From Paenibacillus mesophilus (GTDB lineage: Bacteria > Bacillota > Bacilli > Paenibacillales > NBRC-103111): a stretch of 64,000 bases of DNA. Positions 16,953 through 24,964 of the stretch are shown in pieces. The stretch spans positions 1-64,000 of the forward strand of contig NZ_VCRA01000029.1 of assembly GCF_005938385.1 (NCBI RefSeq), given 5' to 3'. Both the position numbers and the translations under genes were made by a program. The notes beneath the pieces were generated by a model. The model was not told the DNA's origin, searched no databases, and saw nothing but the letters and a program-made list of their open reading frames with translations. Each line of letters begins with the position of its first letter. The stretch's first letter is position 1.

Positions 16953-18326
16953 ATGAACGAAACTGCGATCAAAAGCCGCGCATTCAACGGGTACACGGTC
17001 CTTTATTCCATTGTGGCGGCCATCGGCGGCTTTTTGTTCGGCTACGATACGGCCGTCATATCCGGAGCGATTGGGTTTATTACGACGAGGTTCGATCTAG
17101 AGCCGGGAATGGTCGGTTGGACCGTCTCCAGTCTCATTATCGGAGCGACAATCGGGGCCGCCTGCTCCGGCGTGCTTAGCGACAAATACGGGCGCAAAAA
17201 AATGCTCGTCGCCTCCGCGCTCCTGTTCTCGCTCGGCGCGTTCCTGTCGGCGCTTCCGCCCGGCGTAACGGGTCTCGTGATCGCCAGAATCATCGGAGGC
17301 ATCGGAGTGGGGATGACTTCGACCTTGTCTCCTCTATACATAGCGGAAATCTCTCCCGCCAGAAACCGCGGCCGGCTGGTGTCGATTTACCAGTTTGCCG
17401 TCGTGACGGGAATATTCGTTACCTTTTTCATTAACGCCGGAATTGCCGGCATCGGGGACGACGCATGGGACGTTGAGTACGGCTGGCGCTGGATGTTCGG
17501 CTTCGGCGTTTTACCGGGCTTGCTTTATTTGATTTTGCTTGCGTTCATTCCCGAGTCGCCGCGCTGGCTGATGAAGCGTAAGGAAGCGGTTCGGGCGCTC
17601 GATATTTTGGAGCGGATGAACGGCAAGGAGGCGGCCAAATCCGAGCTTGACGAGATTTTGAATATGAAGGAAGAAGAGGCGGGATCCGTGAGGGAGCTGC
17701 TGTCGCCGGCACTCCGGCTGCCGCTGTTCGTCGGAATCGTGCTGGCCGTTCTGCAGCAAATTACAGGCATAAACGCCATCATGTATTACGCTCCGGAAAT
17801 TTTTAAGCAAACGGGGGCCGGAACCGATGCCGCGCTTACCCAGACGGTGTGGATCGGCATCGTCAATTTCGGGTTTACGCTGCTCGCGCTGTGGCTCATC
17901 GATAAAGCCGGCCGGAAATTGCTTCTTGTCGTCGGCTCGGTATCCATGACGATCTGTTTGTTTATGATCGGATACTGCTTTCATACCGGAAACACCGGCT
18001 ACATGATTCTATTTTTCATTCTTTTGTACGTAGCATCCTTCGCGATTTCCTTTGGCCCGGTCGTCTGGGTGATGATTGCGGAAATATTTCCGACCCGAAT
18101 CCGGGGGCGCGCGACGGCAATCGCTTCGTTCAGTTTATGGGCGGCCGACTATGCCGTTTCCCAAACGTTTCCGATGCTGATCGAAGGGATCGGCACCTCC
18201 CGCACGTTCTGGTTGTTTACAGTCATCTCCGTGATCTCGGTCCTTTTCTGCGTGAAGGTCGTTCCGGAAACGAAAGGAAAAACGTTGGAGCAAATCGAAC
18301 GGCAATGGAAGGAAAGAGGACGATGA
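16953..18326 (+). CDS. sugar-porter MFS transporter
   Basis: A 457-residue, 12-helix major-facilitator protein of the sugar porter family. Signatures: GFLFGYDTAVISGA in helix 1, DKYGRKK between helices 2 and 3, PESPRWLMKRK after helix 6, QQITGINAIMYYAPEIF in helix 7, and PETKGKTLEQIE at the C-terminus. It should carry a monosaccharide with protons across the membrane. The upstream esterase suggests xylose or another hemicellulose sugar, by inference. A perfect hairpin abuts the start codon. Confidence 0.94.
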   Translation: MNETAIKSRAFNGYTVLYSIVAAIGGFLFGYDTAVISGAIGFITTRFDLEPGMVGWTVSSLIIGATIGAACSGVLSDKYGRKKMLVASALLFSLGAFLSALPPGVTGLVIARIIGGIGVGMTSTLSPLYIAEISPARNRGRLVSIYQFAVVTGIFVTFFINAGIAGIGDDAWDVEYGWRWMFGFGVLPGLLYLILLAFIPESPRWLMKRKEAVRALDILERMNGKEAAKSELDEILNMKEEEAGSVRELLSPALRLPLFVGIVLAVLQQITGINAIMYYAPEIFKQTGAGTDAALTQTVWIGIVNFGFTLLALWLIDKAGRKLLLVVGSVSMTICLFMIGYCFHTGNTGYMILFFILLYVASFAISFGPVVWVMIAEIFPTRIRGRATAIASFSLWAADYAVSQTFPMLIEGIGTSRTFWLFTVISVISVLFCVKVVPETKGKTLEQIERQWKERGR

Positions 18327-18346
18327 TTCGTCTTGGAGAGCGGCGT

Positions 18347-18372
18347 GGGGGCTGTCCCGAAGGACAGCCCCC
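18347..18372 (+). terminator. GGGGGCTGTCC hairpin
   Basis: A perfect 11-bp stem (GGGGGCTGTCC / GGACAGCCCCC) with a CGAA tetraloop lies between the convergent transporter and hydrolase genes. It lacks a T-run, but a near relative sits at 33494-33523 in the same kind of position. Confidence 0.6.
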
Positions 18373-18393
18373 ATCCCGTACATTCATTTACAG

Positions 18394-19338
18394 TTACAGA
18401 ACGCGATCAAAAAATTTCAGCACTTCCTCGCGCATCTCGGGCGTTTCCTCATGCGCCGTGTCGTAGCGCAGCAGCTTCCAAGAGTCGGACGCGCCGACCG
18501 AGCGGTACACGTTATTCAGATCTTGTTCGATTTTGTCGAGCCCTGCCGCAGGGGTGAGCGGATCCCGTATGCCAGCCACGCTCAGATGGGGCCGGGGCGC
18601 GATGAGCGCGTTAATTTGCGAGGCGTTGAAATGGGTAAGCAGATCCGGTATGTAATAATAAATGCCGTGGCGGTCCAGCCCGCCGTCCTGGATCAGCGCG
18701 TGGAAATCGGTTAGGCAGCAAATATCCGCGACCGCCTTGATCCGCGTATCGAGGGCGCCCAGCCACCACGCCATCGTACTGCCCATCGACATGCCGACCG
18801 TGCCGATTCGCCCTGCATCCACGTCGGGACGCGAGGCGACGTAGTCGACAGCCCGAATGGAGTCATACAGCATCATCCCCAGCATGGATCGGCCTTGCCA
18901 GAGCATTTCCTTGAAGATGGACGATTCGCTTCGCCCACTTCGTTCGCCGAACGCCCAGCTGTCGATGGCGAGTACGGCAAATCCCCGCTCTGTCAGCGCT
19001 TCCCCGTATCCGGGCTGCTGCATGTAGGGTGCGGGACGAAGAAGCTCTTCCTTGCCTACGCCGTAAAATCCGCCGTGCGAATGATGGTATACGATGACCG
19101 GCGGTTTGTTCCGGCCGGGCTTCGGCTGTTTCGGCAACAGCATATAGGCGGGTACCGGTTCGACTCCGTTCAAATCGAGCGACAGCTTCTCCAAAGTGAA
19201 CGATCCCCGGTCTTCCGTCATGACCGTCTTCGCGGCGATCGGCCGGTTGCGCGCCGGCAATCGTCCGAGCAGGGCATACAGTCGGCTGCGGTTTCCCCTT
19301 TGCTCCGCTAAAAATGGTTCCAGTGCATCAATTTCCAT
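18394..19338 (-). CDS. alpha/beta-hydrolase (dienelactone hydrolase / acetyl-esterase-like)
   Basis: A 314-residue hydrolase. Visible are VIVYHHSHGG (oxyanion loop), IDSWAFGER, the nucleophile elbow GMSMGS, a later GIRDPLTP carrying the acid, and DTAHEETPEM with the catalytic His. No signal peptide. The natural substrate is unknown; the neighbourhood suggests esters on plant or microbial glycans. I chose the ATG at 19338 because GGAGGGG precedes it by 7 bases; this site lies inside the longer frame that starts at 19359. Confidence 0.82.
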   Translation of the reverse strand: MEIDALEPFLAEQRGNRSRLYALLGRLPARNRPIAAKTVMTEDRGSFTLEKLSLDLNGVEPVPAYMLLPKQPKPGRNKPPVIVYHHSHGGFYGVGKEELLRPAPYMQQPGYGEALTERGFAVLAIDSWAFGERSGRSESSIFKEMLWQGRSMLGMMLYDSIRAVDYVASRPDVDAGRIGTVGMSMGSTMAWWLGALDTRIKAVADICCLTDFHALIQDGGLDRHGIYYYIPDLLTHFNASQINALIAPRPHLSVAGIRDPLTPAAGLDKIEQDLNNVYRSVGASDSWKLLRYDTAHEETPEMREEVLKFFDRVL

Positions 19339-19397
19339 CTGCATTCCCCTCCATTTCATATTGTAACGGATGAAAGCCCCGAACGGAAAACCCTAAT

Positions 19398-19428
19398 TTG
19401 TCTTTTTGTTACAAAATAAAGATATAAT
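19398..19428 (+). promoter_or_regulatory. Candidate promoter
   Basis: TTGTCT (19398-19403) and a perfect TATAAT (19423-19428) with a 19-base gap, ahead of the small ORF at 19479. Confidence 0.45.
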
Positions 19429-19478
19429 AGCATCATAGGATGGCCTATTATCGAAAATTTGCACATCGTGGAGGACTT

Positions 19479-19661
19479 ATGAAAATCAAAATCAGTTTGT
19501 CCGTGGACGGCCAGCAGGTGAAGGAAGACGTTGTGGAGATTGAGGATAACAAGCTGGAGGAGTTGTCCGAGGAAGAAGTGGAAGCGGCGGCCGAAGCGGT
19601 AGTCCGACTATGGGCGGACCGGAAGCTGAGCATCGCATGGGAAGTGGAAGAACCGGAGTGA
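19479..19661 (+). CDS. small acidic hypothetical protein
   Basis: A 60-residue, strongly acidic protein (MKIKISLSVDGQQVKED then a Glu-rich helix). GGAGG precedes the ATG at 19479 by 6 bases and a good -10 box lies upstream. There is no signal peptide or membrane helix, and I recognise no family. It ends 49 bases before the adenylyltransferase gene and could share its transcript. Confidence 0.6.
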   Translation: MKIKISLSVDGQQVKEDVVEIEDNKLEELSEEEVEAAAEAVVRLWADRKLSIAWEVEEPE

Positions 19662-19710
19662 CGGCGGCGCGGCCGATCCGGATATACGATGGGGAGGATG
19701 GAGAGGGACT

Positions 19711-20589
19711 ATGAGAACGGAAAAAGAAATGATGGCTGTCATTTTCGACGTAGCAAACAAGGATGAGCGCATTCGCGCGGTAACGTTGGAAGGCTCGCGG
19801 ACGAATCCGAACGCGCCCAAAGATATGTTCCAGGATTATGATATCAGCTTCCTCGTTACCGAGATGGACTCGTTCATTCGGAACCCGGATTGGATCGATG
19901 TGTTCGGTGAGCGGATCATTATGCAAACTCCCGAAGCGATGGCCATGTTTCCCCCGGATTTGGGCAGGCGGTTCTCCTATATGATGCAGTTTACCGACGG
20001 TACCCGGATCGACCTGACCTTGATTCCATTAGACGAAAGAATGGAATATTGCAAAGAAGATAAGCTGCTGATCGTGCTGCTGGACAAAGACGGCTGTCTG
20101 CCCGAAATCGCTCCTCCCACCGATGAAGACTATTGGGTGAAACGGCCGTCGGCCGAGTTTTTCGCCGATTGCTGCAACGAATTTTGGTGGGTGTCGACCT
20201 ATGTGGCGAAAGGCTTGTGGAGACGGGAACTATTATTTGCCCAAGACCATCTTAACAATTACGTCAGACCGATGCTGCTCAAAATGATCGAATGGCAGGT
20301 AGGCATCCAAACGGACTTCTCGGTGAGCATAGGCAAAAACGGCAAATATTTGGAGAAGCGGCTTTCGGCGCAAAGCTGGCAAAGGCTGCTGTCTACTTAT
20401 GCCGACGGGAGCTACGACGGGATGTGGAGGGCGCTTTTTGCGGCGGGGGAGCTGTTCCGCGACACTGCAAAATTTGTCGGAGAGCATCTGCAGTACGAAT
20501 ATCCCGAACAAGACGACCGGCGCGTTACGGAATATCTCAAACTCGTGCAAAGCTTGCCGTCCGACGCAACCCGAATATACCCGTCTTGA
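19711..20589 (+). CDS. aadK: aminoglycoside 6-adenylyltransferase (ANT(6)/AadK-type)
   Basis: A 292-residue protein of the length and sequence pattern of ANT(6) enzymes. The nucleotidyltransferase motif is LEGSRTNPNAPKDMFQDYDI, with the following RIDLTLIP contributing the third acidic residue. The C-terminal DYWVKRPSAEFFADCCNEFWW and WRRELLFAQDHLNNYVRPML segments are typical. The family transfers AMP from ATP to the 6-position of streptomycin; chromosomal copies are common in Bacillales. Intact, with GGAGAGG upstream; actual resistance is not shown by sequence alone. Confidence 0.9.
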   Translation: MRTEKEMMAVIFDVANKDERIRAVTLEGSRTNPNAPKDMFQDYDISFLVTEMDSFIRNPDWIDVFGERIIMQTPEAMAMFPPDLGRRFSYMMQFTDGTRIDLTLIPLDERMEYCKEDKLLIVLLDKDGCLPEIAPPTDEDYWVKRPSAEFFADCCNEFWWVSTYVAKGLWRRELLFAQDHLNNYVRPMLLKMIEWQVGIQTDFSVSIGKNGKYLEKRLSAQSWQRLLSTYADGSYDGMWRALFAAGELFRDTAKFVGEHLQYEYPEQDDRRVTEYLKLVQSLPSDATRIYPS

Positions 20590-20604
20590 CGGCGTTTTTT
20601 TTTT
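20580..20604 (+). terminator. Short terminator after aadK
   Basis: CCCGTCTTGACGG forms a small hairpin over the stop codon, followed by CG and ten T (20595-20604). A larger pairing GCCGTC (20556-20561) with GACGGC (20588-20593) is an alternative. Confidence 0.55.
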
Positions 20605-20681
20605 CTATAAATCTATCAACAATATCTACCAGTTTAAATTATTCCATAAAATGTTTTTATGGAGAAGCGGGCATTTTCGGC

Positions 20682-20781
20682 TGTTGATAACTTTATACAC
20701 ATGATTCGACCAGTTCCGCATACAGATTTAGACAGTTATCAACATCGTGCCCACAAGATATCCACACTTTCTTGTGGACAG
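20682..20781 (+). promoter_or_regulatory. Cluster of DnaA-box-like sites upstream of sda
   Basis: Compared with the consensus TTATCCACA there are four 9-mers with one mismatch: TTATCAACA (minus strand, 20690-20682), TTATACACA (20693-20701), TTATCAACA (20736-20744) and ATATCCACA (20758-20766). A fifth, CTGTCCACA (minus strand, 20781-20773), has two mismatches. In Bacillus subtilis sda is under DnaA control, so the position is meaningful. The rest of the 20605-20951 gap holds the sda promoter and leader. Confidence 0.75.
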
Positions 20782-20789
20782 CGGCGCGG

Positions 20790-20818
20790 TTGTTCCGCTT
20801 GTAGCGCCATGTTACCAT
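20790..20818 (+). promoter_or_regulatory. Candidate sda promoter
   Basis: TTGTTC (20790-20795), 17 bases, TACCAT (20813-20818), directly downstream of the DnaA-box-like cluster. Confidence 0.5.
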
Positions 20819-20951
20819 ATAGAAAAACAAGTAAGGACCTTAACGAATGACCGCCCTGACTGGCGACCTGGGCATTTGGACCGACAAGTCCCGGTCGTCG
20901 GAGAGCAGGTACGTTATTCCGTTAAAGTTCCCAAGAAGTAAGGTGATGGAC

Positions 20952-21098
20952 ATGAAAACATTAAGTAACGAAGCATTGCTGGACTCTTATTACAAGGCGA
21001 TTGACCTGAAGCTCGATCGGGAATTCGTAACGCTGCTGCTGGCGGAAATCAAGAGACGCAAATTAAACATACAGTACTATGAAGCTCAGGCAAACTGA
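20952..21098 (+). CDS. sda: Sda, sporulation histidine kinase inhibitor
   Basis: A 48-residue protein, MKTLSNEALLDSYYKAID followed by LDREFVTLLLAEIKRR, which matches the compact helical-hairpin Sda family (46-52 residues). Sda binds the dimerisation domain of the sporulation kinase KinA and delays entry into sporulation when replication is disturbed. AAGG lies 8 bases before the ATG at 20952. An in-frame ATG at 20847 with its own AAGGA would add 35 residues; I prefer the short form because it matches the family length. The terminator hairpin overlaps its stop codon, and DnaA-box-like sites lie upstream. Confidence 0.92.
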   Translation: MKTLSNEALLDSYYKAIDLKLDREFVTLLLAEIKRRKLNIQYYEAQAN

Positions 21099-21110
21099 GC
21101 TTTTTGTTTT
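21082..21110 (+). terminator. Terminator overlapping the sda stop codon
   Basis: AAGCTCAG (21082-21089) pairs with CTGAGCTT (21095-21102), followed by TTTTGTTTT. The TGA stop (21096-21098) is within the right arm. Confidence 0.85.
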
Positions 21111-21174
21111 ATATCCGCTCCGGTTGACGCTGCGGTAATGTTTTTAAGATTGAGGAAGGAAGGTCGCTTCGGAC

Positions 21175-22185
21175 ATGAAAATCAAAGAAATTGCCGAAAA
21201 ACTGCATATTTCGCCGAGAGCGATCCGGTTCTACGAGGAAAAGGGGCTGCTTGCTCCGGTCAAAGACGGGAGCGGATACCGCTCTTTCGACGAAGCCGAC
21301 GTCGAACGGCTGCAGATCGTCATCGCGCTCAGGGAAGCGGGGATGCCGCTCGAATATATCCGCATGTCGCTTGCCGCGAATAGTGCCGGCGATTGCGGGC
21401 CGCTCCGCCGGGATCTGGAAATTCAGCGCTCCGCCATGGCGTCCAAATGGATCGAATTGAAGCAAATGATTGAAACGGCGGACCGGATGCTTGCGCTCAT
21501 GAATGAGCGGGAATCGGTCCCGGTCGAGGAGCTGTACCGGATCGCCGGGCAGTCCAGAACGAGGCGGGAGCAGCGCAGCGACTGGCACGACCGGTGGAAC
21601 TACGACGGTTTGGCCTCGACGCACGATGTGCGTGTAGAAAGCGAATCGGGCGAATATTCCGGCTACGCGGAAGCGCTCGATCTGGTGGCGGGCTGGATTT
21701 CGGCTTTGCCGACCGAAGAGGGGCTGGATCTCGGCACGGGAACGGGGAATTTGGCCGGCAGACTGCTGCGGCAAGGCGCCAGGATGGCGGGAGTGGACCA
21801 ATCGGAGCAGATGCTGAAGCGGTGCCGTGCGAAATTTCCGCAGATGGAGACGCGAATCGGCAATATGCTCGCCATCCCGTATACGGAGGGGAGATTCGAT
21901 TTTATCGTGTCGAGTTTCGCCCTTCATCATTTGTCCCAAGATCAAATCCGGCTCGCGCTGGAGGAAATGCGCAGAGTGCTGAAACCGCGCGGCCGGGTCT
22001 GCATCGCCGACCTGCTGTTCCCGGATAATCGTACAAAGGAATCGTATGCGGAAAGCTTCCCCGAATACGGCGAATACGCCCTTCTGCCGGAGCTGACCGA
22101 TTGGCTTACGCAGCGTGATTATATCGTCAAAACCCACCCGATGAACGAGCTGCTTCATATTGTGTATGCGGTACCGATTCGATAG
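21175..22185 (+). CDS. MerR-type regulator fused to a SAM methyltransferase
   Basis: A 336-residue two-domain protein. Residues 1-70 are a MerR winged helix (IKEIAEKLHISPRAIRFYEEKGLL, then YRSFDEADVERLQ), followed by a helical dimerisation arm to about 115. Residues about 140-330 form a class I methyltransferase with motif I GLDLGTGTGNLAGRLL, acidic end of strand 2 GVDQS, and FDFIVSSFALHHL. The C-terminal domain takes the place of a usual effector-binding domain, so it may sense, or act on, a small molecule. It is intact and follows sda; a second methyltransferase follows. Confidence 0.88.
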   Translation: MKIKEIAEKLHISPRAIRFYEEKGLLAPVKDGSGYRSFDEADVERLQIVIALREAGMPLEYIRMSLAANSAGDCGPLRRDLEIQRSAMASKWIELKQMIETADRMLALMNERESVPVEELYRIAGQSRTRREQRSDWHDRWNYDGLASTHDVRVESESGEYSGYAEALDLVAGWISALPTEEGLDLGTGTGNLAGRLLRQGARMAGVDQSEQMLKRCRAKFPQMETRIGNMLAIPYTEGRFDFIVSSFALHHLSQDQIRLALEEMRRVLKPRGRVCIADLLFPDNRTKESYAESFPEYGEYALLPELTDWLTQRDYIVKTHPMNELLHIVYAVPIR

Positions 22186-22272
22186 CAGGCAAATCGCCAA
22201 TAAGGGGGATTGACCTTCCCGTTACGTCAACCGTTAAGATCGGAGTCGTACACAACGAAGGAGGGATTTCCA

Positions 22273-22971
22273 TTGCCTGATCATGCAACAATTTATTCGG
22301 AACAAGCGGCGAAATACGATTTGCTCATTTCCAAACAGCCGGTTTTGGACGACATTATCGGAAGGATCAAAGCATTCGACGGTCTGGATGTCGTGGACCT
22401 CGGTGCCGGAACCGGGAGGCTCGCAGCGGCGCTGGCCGCAAGGGCGAAGTCGGTTGTGGCGCTCGACGCGTCACGGGCGATGCTGGACATTGCCGCAGGA
22501 AAGCTTGCGAGCGTGGGGCTGGCGAATTGGAGCGTCGGAGTGGCCGATCACCGCAAGCTGCCCTTGGACAGCCAAAGCGCGGATTTGATCGTGTCGGGCT
22601 GGAGCATCAGTTATTCGGCCAATGCGGGCGTCTCCGAATGGGAGCGTAATTTGCGCGAGATTATCGGCGAGATGAAGCGGGTGCTCCGGCCCGGAGGAAC
22701 GATCGTTATCCTGGAAACGTTGGGGACGGGTACGGAGGTTCCGGACCCGCCGGAATTTTTGCGGGCTTACTACGCGGCTTTGACCGATCTGTACGGGTTT
22801 TCCCACCGATGGATCCGAACCGATTACGAATTCGAGCATATCGGTCAAGCCGAGGAGCTGGCGGGATTTTTTTTCGGCGACGAAATGGCGGAACGGGTAC
22901 TGGCGAATAACTGGGTCCGGCTGCCCGAATGTGCCGGGGTATGGTGGCTTCATCCGAAATGTACTGAATGA
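22273..22971 (+). CDS. class I SAM-dependent methyltransferase
   Basis: A 232-residue methyltransferase. Motif I is VVDLGAGTGRLAAALA, followed by VVALDASRAML and motif IV-like SADLIVSGWSISY, then a post-I LRPGGTIVILETLG strand. I chose the TTG at 22273 because AAGGAGGGA precedes it; another TTG at 22210 would give 21 more residues with a crowded binding site. The substrate is unknown. It sits 87 bases after the MerR-methyltransferase fusion gene and may be its target or partner. Confidence 0.82.
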   Translation: MPDHATIYSEQAAKYDLLISKQPVLDDIIGRIKAFDGLDVVDLGAGTGRLAAALAARAKSVVALDASRAMLDIAAGKLASVGLANWSVGVADHRKLPLDSQSADLIVSGWSISYSANAGVSEWERNLREIIGEMKRVLRPGGTIVILETLGTGTEVPDPPEFLRAYYAALTDLYGFSHRWIRTDYEFEHIGQAEELAGFFFGDEMAERVLANNWVRLPECAGVWWLHPKCTE

Positions 22972-23144
22972 AGCTAACCTGTTATCGACAGTCTGAGGGG
23001 CTGTCGCTCTTATTTACCGATTGAAATAATGGCTCCCATCTGGTAATGGTTTCCACGAATAGCGCAACCTTCCGCATTTCCAAGCGTCTATTTCAAGAAA
23101 ATGGAATAAATGCTTGAGGAAAATGTGGATCGAGGTGGAGAGGT

Positions 23145-24764
23145 TTGAAAAAACGTTTGTTCAAAACAGCGATGCAGCTGCTAGTCGGTACGGCGCTCTT
23201 GGCGAACTTTACGCCCGGAGCAATGGCCGAGCAGACGCGGCTCGACCAGCGTACACAAGCGGAGGTTGAAGCCGTTCGGCTTCTTTCGGATCAAGGTGTC
23301 GCACCGGATACGCTAGAGCTTCTGGGACCTAAAGCGGAGTTGGCCGCCGATGTGTTACGTAGCAGGCAACCGAGCAGGCAGGAGCTGGATCGGCTGATTG
23401 ACGGTCTTGTGAAATACTTGGACGGTCCCGGTACGATCAGCGGTAACGTGATCGAAGGGAAGGCGGAGTACGGAACGGGCGAACTTTATGTGCCGCGTGG
23501 AGCGGTGCTCGTAGAAAGAATGCTTAGCCGCAAGCCCATGGAGCTGTCCTTGAACGATCAGCTTGCGGTAGTGGCTCCTTGGGAAGAGTTCCTTCAACCG
23601 GTTTATTTGGGCGACAGTGTTTATTTCCCCCTATACCGGATGATGACGATGCTTGGAGGGGATGCAGAGTGGAATGGCGCTGATTGGGAAGTGACGGCGA
23701 TCGCTCCATGGGGGGCTCGGTGGAAGATCCCGATCGGCGGGAATGAGGTACGGAATCAAGCCGGAGAAACGTTAGCGACGCTTTCCAATCCGACTTTGCT
23801 GGTAGACAACCAAGTGCTTGTGCCTTACGATTTCTGGAACACAATCACCGGTTATCGTGTAGACTGGGACCAGTCGGGGAAATCGCTGCTTGTTGTAACA
23901 GAACCGCTGTTCAATCCTCAAGCTCCGGTCCTGGGTTACGCCGCTTCGGCCCTCGGCTATGTGGTAGCCGACCTGAACATGAAAGTGAATGGCCGCTACG
24001 CTCGTTTGACCCATTTGCCTATCAGCTACGAAGGCATTGTTTATTATCCGATGGACCTTGTAGGAAAAATACTGGACTTATCTGCAGCGTACGATAGCCA
24101 AACAAGGCGGCTTAAGCTGGAGACCGACAATACGATCCGATCGGAGCGTTCCGGACAGCCGGTGCAGCCATCGCCCCGTATATCCGCTTTTGCGGTCGAT
24201 TTAATCCCGTTCATCCAATATTCGTTCAATAACCAGCCGCATCATCAGCTTACCTATCCGCTGGTCGTGAACCAGGGCCGGTTGTATGTGCCGATTAATG
24301 AACTTGCGGCCATAGCGGGCTATCGGGTCGATTATACCGCTGCGGACAAAACATTGCATTTGACAAAGCCGCTCTCCGGGCAAATTCGCGATAAGCTTAT
24401 GCCGGGCTTACCCCGAGACGATGTGCGCGCGCTGCTCGGCAATCAGCTCAAGGTAGTGTACGATACTTCGAACGGTACGCGAAGCTGGGAGTATCGATTC
24501 CTTGCCGATGCAGCGATTCCATCCGTCGAGTCGCCCGAACAGAAGGTGCCGGATTCCATGCGGTCGGGTCGCTATGCGTTTGCGGTTGTCGATCGTGAGG
24601 CTCTTCGAAGCGAAAAGCTTTCCTTACAGCTCTTTGTTCATCACGAGCCGAACAGCAAGAATATGAGCGGGTACTCGCTGTACACGAACACACCCGAAGG
24701 TATACTTGAGACTACCCTGAACTCTGACGGAAGCTTGACAGAACGATTGCTTACAGATGGTTGA
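23145..24764 (+). CDS. secreted stalk-domain protein (copper amine oxidase N-terminal-like)
   Basis: A 539-residue secreted protein. The signal peptide MKKRLFKTAMQLLVGTALLA... has a likely cleavage after AMA at residue 28. Two or more repeats of the type VYFPLYRMMTMLGGDAEWNG, VLVPYDFWNTITGYRVDWDQ and LYVPINELAAIAGYRVDYT match the copper-amine-oxidase N-terminal (stalk) domain, very common in Paenibacillus exported proteins, where it is a structural or wall-associated module. No enzymatic domain is recognised. The start is TTG with GGTGGAGAGG upstream. It is monocistronic. Confidence 0.8.
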   Translation: MKKRLFKTAMQLLVGTALLANFTPGAMAEQTRLDQRTQAEVEAVRLLSDQGVAPDTLELLGPKAELAADVLRSRQPSRQELDRLIDGLVKYLDGPGTISGNVIEGKAEYGTGELYVPRGAVLVERMLSRKPMELSLNDQLAVVAPWEEFLQPVYLGDSVYFPLYRMMTMLGGDAEWNGADWEVTAIAPWGARWKIPIGGNEVRNQAGETLATLSNPTLLVDNQVLVPYDFWNTITGYRVDWDQSGKSLLVVTEPLFNPQAPVLGYAASALGYVVADLNMKVNGRYARLTHLPISYEGIVYYPMDLVGKILDLSAAYDSQTRRLKLETDNTIRSERSGQPVQPSPRISAFAVDLIPFIQYSFNNQPHHQLTYPLVVNQGRLYVPINELAAIAGYRVDYTAADKTLHLTKPLSGQIRDKLMPGLPRDDVRALLGNQLKVVYDTSNGTRSWEYRFLADAAIPSVESPEQKVPDSMRSGRYAFAVVDREALRSEKLSLQLFVHHEPNSKNMSGYSLYTNTPEGILETTLNSDGSLTERLLTDG

Positions 24765-24807
24765 CCGAAATGGGAATTCTATAGTTGTGAAGCTCGAAGT
24801 TGAGGCA

Positions 24808-24836
24808 AAAGGAAGGGGTATTGCTCCCCTTCCTTT
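24808..24836 (+). terminator. Terminator-like hairpin
   Basis: AAAGGAAGGGG / CCCCTTCCTTT, 11 bp with a 7-base loop, after the stalk-domain gene. Confidence 0.65.
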
Positions 24837-24847
24837 CGAATTATCGA

Positions 24848-24964
24848 TAAGGAAAGTTTAACTTCGCTAAAGCGTTAAAGCGAAGTGAGACTTTCCTTAC
24901 CAAGAAAAACTTCAGCTAAGTCGCGGTCGCTCAACTTTGAAGTACGTCGATAGACGTTTTTCTT
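24848..24964 (-). terminator. Nested inverted repeats between convergent genes
   Basis: TAAGGAAAG (24848-24856) pairs with CTTTCCTTA (24891-24899) and ACTTCGCT (24861-24868) with AGCGAAGT (24879-24886). Next to it AAGAAAAAC (24902-24910) pairs with GTTTTTCTT (24956-24964), overlapping the end of the minus-strand gene. They probably terminate that transcript; the first hairpin could also be a small repeat element. Confidence 0.5.

Noticed and set aside
22981..23005. CGACAG...CTGTCG as a terminator after the methyltransferase at 22273
   Set aside because: Six-base stem with a nine-base loop and no T-run; too weak to call.
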